Assembly (NCBI GenBank): GCA_903879765.1
Contig: CAIRMS010000289.1
Span: 1-11,389 of the forward strand
Length of the DNA: 11,389 bases
Direction: 5' to 3'
DNA from: an uncultured Flavobacteriales bacterium
GTDB lineage: Bacteria > Bacteroidota > Bacteroidia > Flavobacteriales_D > Crocinitomicaceae
Shown: positions 6,071 to 11,389 of the stretch, in pieces
Position numbering within the stretch: the first letter of the stretch is position 1
Layout of the letters: every line of letters starts with the position of its first letter
Notes under the pieces: generated by a model
What the model saw: only the letters and a program-made list of their open reading frames with translations
What the model was told of the DNA's origin: nothing
The model's database searches: none
Position numbers and translations under genes: made by a program

Positions 6071-8458
6071 ATGATGAAAGGTAGTTTTTTGATGGTTTTG
6101 GTCGCAATTGCGATGCACACAACGACATGGAGTCAATTGATTACGAATTCAACTTTGTCTCCGCAGGGACTCGTTCAAAATGTCCTTCTAGGAAGCGGTG
6201 TAACGGTTTCAAATGTTACATACAATGGAAGTCCTGGTGCAATCGGACAGTTTACAGCGAATAATACAAACCTTGGGATTTCTCAAGGAATTGTCATGAC
6301 AACCGGTACCGTTCAAGCAACATCAAGTGGACCACAGGGACCAAACAATCAGTCGAATGCCGGAATGGATAATAATGCTCCAGGTTCAACTTTGCTAACA
6401 AACCAAGTCTTAGGTGGTACTCAAACGTTTAACGCAGCCATTCTAGAATTTGATTTCATACCTTATGCCGACACCGTTCGCTTCAAATACGTGTTCGGTT
6501 CGGATGAATATCCTGAATTTGCACCACCCAATAATTCTGGTTACAATGATGTTTTTGGATTTTTTATTTCTGGACCAGGGATAGTAGGAATGCAAAACAT
6601 CGCACGTTTACCAAATGGTGGAGGAATCGTTTCGATCAACAACGTTAACGCCATTACAAATCAACAATTCTTTACTTTTAATGGGGATGGAAACTCACCA
6701 CCCTATAATAGTAGTCCTCAGTATATTCAATACGATGGATTTACAAAGGTACTAGAGGCAGTGTCGAAAGTTCAGTGTGGACAAACGTATCACTTAATTA
6801 TAGCTATAGCCGATGCAGGTGATGGACAGTGGGATTCAGGGATGTTTTTAGAAGCTAATAGTTTATCAACTAAAACGCCCGTCGAAATCGATTATACACT
6901 TTCTCAACAAGTTTATTCAAATCCTGATTGGCTTGCGGAAGGATGTGTATCCTCGACGGTTACTTTAACACGTCAAAATAATCTTTCTTCCCCGTTAACA
7001 ATACCGGTTCAGGTTAGTGGTACGGCAACAAATGGACAGGATTACTCCGGAATTCCGGGCAGTATAACATTTGCAGCAGGTCAAAACACGGCAACCTTTA
7101 CCATGAATGCCTTATTTGATAATTTAACTGAAGGCCTAGAAAATGTAGTAATTACCTTTCCAATCAGCGACCCTTGCGGCAACATTACTCCGCTAGTTGT
7201 CACACTTTACATTCAGGATGTAACACCGCTAACTGTTTCCATTAACGGCGCAACGATTGCTTGTCCTGGTGATCCAATTAATCTAATAACAACTGTTTCA
7301 GGTGGAGTAACGCCATACCAATATGTATGGAGTACAGGGGAAACAACGAGCTCTATTAATTTCACGCCCGTTGCATCCCAAACAATCTCCGTTCAAGTCA
7401 CCGATGCGTGTGCAAGTTCTCCTGTATCAAGCTCCATTTTAGTAAATGTCCCTCAATACCAGCCAATTTCTTTAGCAGTCAGTAATGACTTAACAGAAAT
7501 ATGCCCTTATTTACCGGAAGATCTTGGTGTTATAGCAAGTGGAGGAACAGGTGCTTACAATTACCTTTGGACCGTCAATAACACCTTAGTGAGCACGAGT
7601 GATTCGATTTCTGTAACTCCATCCATCACGACGAATTACATCATACAGGTAAGTGATAATTGTGGAAATGTTGCAATTGACTCCATACTTTATACGATTA
7701 CTAGTCCACCGTTAACGCTACAATTGAATGGACCAATACAAATTTGTCCCGGTGATAGTGCTTTTCTACAAGTAAGCGCATCAGGAGGATTCGGGAACTA
7801 TTATTATTTGTGGACGCAAACAAATGAAACAACTCCGGGTATATGGGTAAATCCCGCGGCAACAACTTCCTTTTTTGTTCAGGTTTCAGACGAATGTCAA
7901 ACCTTCTATGTTACGGGTGTTTCCCTTGTACAAGTAGTGAAGCCAATGGCTGATTTTTGGGTGATGACCGAATATCCAATGCAAGGTTTAAGTACTACGT
8001 TTTTAAATCAATCTCAGAATGCGTGGGCCTATACGTGGGACTTTGGTGATGGTAGCCCAAATTCATTCTTGGTTAATCCAGCACACATTTATACGGTTCC
8101 TGGGGATTATTTAATCACTTTAATTGCCACGGATGAAAAAGGGTGTGTAGATAGTATCAGCAAATGGATCCGTGTGATACCAGAGCGATTTATTTATATT
8201 CCAAATTCGTTTACTCCGGACAATGATGAATGTAATGAATTTTTCTTCGGAAGTTTCATTGGTATTATGGGTGGTCACTTTTATTTATACAATCGTTGGG
8301 GCGAACTTATTTTCGAGTCAACTGACCTTAATTTCAAATGGGATGGCACATATCAAGGAGTTCCTGTGCAAAATGGCACATACTCATGGTATTTCATCTA
8401 TGAAATTGGAAAAGGAATCTTTGAAGACTTAAGCGGTCATGTAAACGTCATTCGCTAA
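6071..8458 (+). CDS. T9SS surface protein: choice-of-anchor L, Calx-beta-like, Ig-like repeats, PKD, gliding-type C-terminal domain
   Basis: A 795-residue secreted protein, probably exported by the type IX system and displayed on or released from the cell surface. I start at the ATG at 6071 (a second ATG follows at 6074), not the in-frame TTG at 6062. A signal peptide covers about 1-21 (cleavage near TTWS/Q). Then come a choice-of-anchor L module at about 23-270 (FDFIPYADTVRFKYVFGSDE, then VSINNVN and IAIADAGDGQWDSGMFLEA), a Calx-beta-like segment at about 285-380 (GTATNGQDYSG, then LTEGLEN), three Ig-like repeats of about 80 residues (398-635) and a PKD domain (WDFGDGSPN near 656). The end, from IYIPNSFTPDNDECNEFF (about 708) to NVIR, is the gliding-motility-associated (type B) C-terminal sorting domain, including LYNRWGELIFES. 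No PorP/SprF-like gene lies nearby. The ligand is unknown; adhesion is an inference from architecture. Confidence 0.93.
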   Translation: MMKGSFLMVLVAIAMHTTTWSQLITNSTLSPQGLVQNVLLGSGVTVSNVTYNGSPGAIGQFTANNTNLGISQGIVMTTGTVQATSSGPQGPNNQSNAGMDNNAPGSTLLTNQVLGGTQTFNAAILEFDFIPYADTVRFKYVFGSDEYPEFAPPNNSGYNDVFGFFISGPGIVGMQNIARLPNGGGIVSINNVNAITNQQFFTFNGDGNSPPYNSSPQYIQYDGFTKVLEAVSKVQCGQTYHLIIAIADAGDGQWDSGMFLEANSLSTKTPVEIDYTLSQQVYSNPDWLAEGCVSSTVTLTRQNNLSSPLTIPVQVSGTATNGQDYSGIPGSITFAAGQNTATFTMNALFDNLTEGLENVVITFPISDPCGNITPLVVTLYIQDVTPLTVSINGATIACPGDPINLITTVSGGVTPYQYVWSTGETTSSINFTPVASQTISVQVTDACASSPVSSSILVNVPQYQPISLAVSNDLTEICPYLPEDLGVIASGGTGAYNYLWTVNNTLVSTSDSISVTPSITTNYIIQVSDNCGNVAIDSILYTITSPPLTLQLNGPIQICPGDSAFLQVSASGGFGNYYYLWTQTNETTPGIWVNPAATTSFFVQVSDECQTFYVTGVSLVQVVKPMADFWVMTEYPMQGLSTTFLNQSQNAWAYTWDFGDGSPNSFLVNPAHIYTVPGDYLITLIATDEKGCVDSISKWIRVIPERFIYIPNSFTPDNDECNEFFFGSFIGIMGGHFYLYNRWGELIFESTDLNFKWDGTYQGVPVQNGTYSWYFIYEIGKGIFEDLSGHVNVIR
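7262..7990 (+). repeat. Three diverged ~80-residue Ig-like protein repeats
   Basis: Within the surface protein, a Cys-Pro opening recurs at 7262, 7502 and 7745 (spacing 80 and 81 codons): ACPGDPI, ICPYLPE, ICPGDSA. Each unit then shows an S-G-G or S-A-S-G-G turn, a Y-x-W strand (YVWSTG, YLWTVN, YLWTQT) and a closing QV(T/S)D-x-C (QVTDAC, QVSDNC, QVSDEC). The two cysteines per unit would suit a disulfide across each domain in the oxidising exterior. DNA identity between copies is low, so these are old duplications and not a slippage-prone repeat. Confidence 0.85.
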
Positions 8459-10437
8459 AGACTATTGAGCATTTCAGCGCTTACTGGATAATTCAAAGAC
8501 TTTGCTTTTAAAATATAGTTCCTCGCTTTTTCTTTGTTGCCAATTTGTTGCTGCGCAATCCCTGCATTGAACCATATATATGGATCATTTTGATTCAACG
8601 CAATTGCTTTTTCGAGTGAAGCAGCACCAAGATTATATTTTCCTTGATTTACATAAGCTGTACCTTGATAAAAATGAGGTTCCCATCTATTTGGAGCAAC
8701 GCGCGATAAGTTTTCACTCGTTTTAATACATGCGTTATAATTCTTACTGTTCAATTGAGCCGCACATAAGTTAATTAAAGATGTGACATCATTTGGACGC
8801 AGTTTAAGCGCATTTTTAAAATCCTTAATGGCATTTTTGTTATCGAGCATTTTTATATATGTAATCCCTCGATTTATGTAAACATCATAGGCATTTGGAT
8901 TTCGATCTAAGGCCATGGTGTACATTTGCAGTGAAGAATCGAAATTATTCATGAGGGCATACATATTTCCAACGTTGGAATAAATTAATGGATCTTTTAC
9001 CTTCGCTTCAACGAGTACAAGATAATCTTTCATTGCTGCTGCAGAATCGCCATTCTCACGGTAAAAGTTCCCTCTATTTTTGTAAGCTACCTCAGCACCA
9101 GTTTGTAGAACCTCAATGTTTTCTCCATTCTTCTTTAGTTTGAAGGGGTATTTTTCAATCACATCACTCCAAAGAGTTCCGGAGTTTGTCCATACTTTTG
9201 TTCGTTCAAAAGAAAGAAACATAAAAACGATAGAATACAGCATGACACCACCAATCATGTACTTTTTAAAGCGCTGAAAAACGGACCATTTTTCTAATAA
9301 AAGCAGTAACATAAATACAATTCCAATGTATGGGATATAACTGTATCGATCCGCGGTGATGGCCGCTCCAACACTAATAAATTGTAATACGAGCGCAATC
9401 ATTAGACTAAAAAAACCAATCCCTAACAAGCTAATTTTGAATGTTTCAACATTTCGTTTCCAAGACAGAAAGAGGATTCCTCCCATGAAAATAAGTAGGG
9501 CGAATGGTGCCAGTGTAAAGTATACAGGCAGTTCGTCTAATCGATCGAGATTTGGATAAGGATAAAACGCCGACAATCCGGAAGGTACAAAAAATTTCAA
9601 CCAGTAGGATAGGTATCCGTAAGAAGCAAAGATGATACGTTGCCAACCTGTAAAGAAATCAAAATCGGTTATTGCACCTTTTGATTGTATTTCTAATGCG
9701 TTTAAACCAAACCATATTGCAACGAAAATAAAAGGAATTTTTTCAAGAAGTGATTTCCAATTGATCTTGCGTCCATTAAAATAATCAAGCAAAATTAATA
9801 CAAACGGTAAGGGAACAGCCATTGCTTTACTTAGGCAAGAAAGAATGAAAATCCCAAAGCAGATAACTAACCAAAGATAGTTTTGTTTGCGCTGAAAACG
9901 GATGTAACTTAGTAATGAAAGCAGAAAGAAAAAGGTATAAAGGACGTCCTTACGTTCGGAAATCCATGCTACACTTTCGACGTGCATTGGATGTATGGCA
10001 AAAATCAACGCACTAAAAAACGAAACGAATATTGAGCCTTTCGATAGTGAGAAGAGCAAAATAAACACCAAAACTGCATTCAGGCAATGCAAAAATAGAT
10101 TGGTTTGAAAATAGGGTTGAATGTCCAATTCTGCCGACTCATAGTTTTTAGCTAAGGTCCACATGGTGATTGGATGATAATTCAACATGACCTCTGTACT
10201 TGGTTTCCAAAGCAGCGCTGCGCTATCTGCGTCTTGAGTTTTTATCAATGGTTGATTCACAACATATCCCAAGTCATCCCAATTCGTAAATTGTTTTTCC
10301 GGGGAAAAACCGGGTGAAAAAGTAAAATAAGTCGAGACGACTATGACTGCCAGCAAAAGTAAATGGAAGGATTTACCGTACCAAGTTACCGGTGATTCAG
10401 CGGAATCTTGAGTTAATTTCTTTTCTTTTGATCCCAT
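8455..10437 (-). CDS. Polytopic GT-C-type glycosyltransferase with C-terminal TPR repeats (TMTC-like)
   Basis: A 660-residue membrane protein. The first ~405 residues form about 11-12 hydrophobic helices, and residues ~448-651 form six TPRs (for instance AYDVYINRGITY... and DPYIWFNAGIAQ...). The membrane part resembles the GT-C fold of PMT/TMTC-type dolichyl-phosphate-sugar transferases: an acidic NWDD motif in the first outer loop (about 52-55), HPMHVESVAWISERKDVL after helix 3, and ITADRYSYIPYIG before the last helices. Such enzymes move a sugar from a polyprenyl phosphate to protein or glycan on the outer face of the membrane; donor and acceptor here are unknown. It starts 11 bp after the OmpA-family lipoprotein gene and is probably co-transcribed with it. 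Its TAG stop overlaps the convergent surface-protein stop by 4 bp (8455-8458). Membrane-plus-TPR architecture is certain; transferase activity is an inference from motifs. Confidence 0.82.
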   Translation of the reverse strand: MGSKEKKLTQDSAESPVTWYGKSFHLLLLAVIVVSTYFTFSPGFSPEKQFTNWDDLGYVVNQPLIKTQDADSAALLWKPSTEVMLNYHPITMWTLAKNYESAELDIQPYFQTNLFLHCLNAVLVFILLFSLSKGSIFVSFFSALIFAIHPMHVESVAWISERKDVLYTFFFLLSLLSYIRFQRKQNYLWLVICFGIFILSCLSKAMAVPLPFVLILLDYFNGRKINWKSLLEKIPFIFVAIWFGLNALEIQSKGAITDFDFFTGWQRIIFASYGYLSYWLKFFVPSGLSAFYPYPNLDRLDELPVYFTLAPFALLIFMGGILFLSWKRNVETFKISLLGIGFFSLMIALVLQFISVGAAITADRYSYIPYIGIVFMLLLLLEKWSVFQRFKKYMIGGVMLYSIVFMFLSFERTKVWTNSGTLWSDVIEKYPFKLKKNGENIEVLQTGAEVAYKNRGNFYRENGDSAAAMKDYLVLVEAKVKDPLIYSNVGNMYALMNNFDSSLQMYTMALDRNPNAYDVYINRGITYIKMLDNKNAIKDFKNALKLRPNDVTSLINLCAAQLNSKNYNACIKTSENLSRVAPNRWEPHFYQGTAYVNQGKYNLGAASLEKAIALNQNDPYIWFNAGIAQQQIGNKEKARNYILKAKSLNYPVSAEMLNSL

Positions 10438-10448
10438 ATGTAAGGTAG

Positions 10449-11389
10449 TTAATCGTTAGAAATAATCTCGAACAACTCATTTAAATTCGGTGAAATAATC
10501 ACCTCGATGCGTCTATTTTTCGCTTTATCGTTTACATCCACTGGGTGAAATTCACCACGACCGCCAGCCATCACTTGAACGGGAGACATCGTAGAATTCG
10601 CCAAAAGAATTTCCACAACAGAGGTTGCACGAAGAACAGAAAGTTCCCAGTTATTTTTAGGTGAATTTGGACTTGAAAGTTTATCGGTATCCGTATGTCC
10701 TTCAACAACGATTTCTAAGTCTTTCTCACTCTCTAAAACTTGACCTAATTGAATCAAAGCATCACGTCCTTCTGGCTCAACAAATGTGGATCCTGATTTA
10801 AACAATAATTTCGCCTCTAGGCTAACGTAAATTTTACCGTTTTTCTGAACGACAGTTAAACCTTTGTTTTCAAATCCACGTAAAGCGTTTGCTACTTTTG
10901 CTTTTAACAATTGAATTCCAGCATCTTTTTTACGAATGGCTTCTTCTAGCTCATTTACTCGTTTTTCACGCTCTTCAAGTAATTTTTGTTTAGCTTTTAG
11001 TTCTTCATCCAACCTAAGAAGTGCATCTGCTTTTCTTTGTAGTTCCTTGTTCGTGTTTTCCAATTCAATTTGAAGTTCAGAAGTTTCCTTCGCACTCAAG
11101 TTTTTCATTTTATTAAAGGAATTCTCTAATGATTCATGTTGCGACAAAAGTTGATCGTAATCTCTCTGTAAAAGCCTCATGGCAATTCCTGTTGCAGAGG
11201 TGTCTTGTTTTAATTTGGTTACATCACGTGATGCATTGCTAAACTGGTTTTGTAAATCTTTGGAAAGAGACTCAAAATCACTTGAGCTTTTTTTGTATTT
11301 CGCTAGTTCTTCTGAACATGCTTTCTCCCTTGCTTCCAATTCTTTGTATTTTTTAGGAGCAACACAAGAACTTAATCCGATGATGGTAA
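10449..11389 (-). CDS. OmpA-family lipoprotein with long coiled coil (5' end outside window)
   Basis: Outer-membrane-type lipoprotein with a peptidoglycan-binding C-terminus. The frame stays open to the window edge, so the start codon is not visible; a TTG at 11339 is not the start. Reading upstream gives TIIGLSSCVAPKKYKE, a lipobox with the acylated Cys at 11366-11364, hence a mature protein of 305 residues. In mature numbering a heptad-rich, highly charged coiled coil runs from about 15 to 155. The OmpA/MotB domain occupies about 175-290, with EGHTD at 222-226 (Asp226), Arg246 in WELSVLRA, and NRRIEV at 284-289; Asp and Arg are the usual diaminopimelate-binding pair. The SPNLNELFEII tail recurs in Bacteroidota homologues. 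It probably tethers the outer membrane to the cell wall across the coiled-coil length. The next gene follows after 11 bp. Confidence 0.92.
   Translation of the reverse strand, partial: TIIGLSSCVAPKKYKELEAREKACSEELAKYKKSSSDFESLSKDLQNQFSNASRDVTKLKQDTSATGIAMRLLQRDYDQLLSQHESLENSFNKMKNLSAKETSELQIELENTNKELQRKADALLRLDEELKAKQKLLEEREKRVNELEEAIRKKDAGIQLLKAKVANALRGFENKGLTVVQKNGKIYVSLEAKLLFKSGSTFVEPEGRDALIQLGQVLESEKDLEIVVEGHTDTDKLSSPNSPKNNWELSVLRATSVVEILLANSTMSPVQVMAGGRGEFHPVDVNDKAKNRRIEVIISPNLNELFEIISND

Noticed and set aside
8223..8432. Alternate-frame open stretch inside the surface-protein C-terminal domain
   Set aside because: It fully overlaps the conserved sorting domain in another frame and resembles no known protein.
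1..11389. Mobile element, CRISPR array, tRNA/rRNA or defence system
   Set aside because: No transposase or integrase motifs, direct-repeat arrays, cloverleaf-like sequences or toxin-antitoxin-like pairs were seen; nearly all sequence is accounted for by housekeeping and envelope genes.

Overview
The window comes from an AT-rich member of the Bacteroidota, most likely a flavobacterium-like lineage (Flavobacteriales); I cannot name the genus. The clearest evidence is a secreted multidomain protein that combines a choice-of-anchor L module, a PKD domain and a gliding-motility-associated C-terminal domain, a combination typical of type IX secretion (T9SS) cargo in this phylum. The ExbB-like protein with a cleavable signal peptide, the OmpA-family lipoprotein with a long coiled coil, and start regions rich in A and poor in Shine-Dalgarno sequences fit the same phylum.

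Layout. (1) 11-763, minus: an ExbB/TolQ/MotA-type proton channel subunit; its probable ExbD partner would lie beyond the left edge. (2) 764-1010: a divergent promoter region. (3) 1011-4358, plus: a full-length mfd, the transcription-repair coupling factor. (4) 4457-5963, plus: a compact three-gene unit of two different YceI-family periplasmic lipid-binding-like proteins and a small four-helix membrane protein, closed by a textbook intrinsic terminator at 5983-6009. (5) 6071-8458, plus: a 795-residue secreted surface protein with three evenly spaced Ig-like repeats. (6) 8455-11389, minus: an OmpA-family lipoprotein (5' end outside the window) followed 11 bp later by a polytopic GT-C-type glycosyltransferase with six TPRs. 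The last two transcription units converge, and their stop codons overlap by 4 bp.

Functionally this is mostly envelope biology around one DNA-repair gene: energy coupling between inner and outer membrane (ExbB-like), periplasmic hydrophobic-ligand carriers (YceI pair), a T9SS surface protein, a peptidoglycan-anchoring lipoprotein, and a possible protein or glycan O-glycosyltransferase. The gene content looks chromosomal and fairly ordinary. I found no mobile element, CRISPR array, tRNA or rRNA, and no clear undescribed system. The more interesting points are the TMTC-like TPR glycosyltransferase beside a secreted protein carrying several Bacteroidota O-glycosylation sequons, the yceI-yceI-membrane protein unit with an inverted repeat in its leader, and the regular cysteine-bounded repeats of the surface protein. 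Three coding starts (ExbB-like, mfd, OmpA lipoprotein) differ from the longest or default open frame, with reasons given in the entries.
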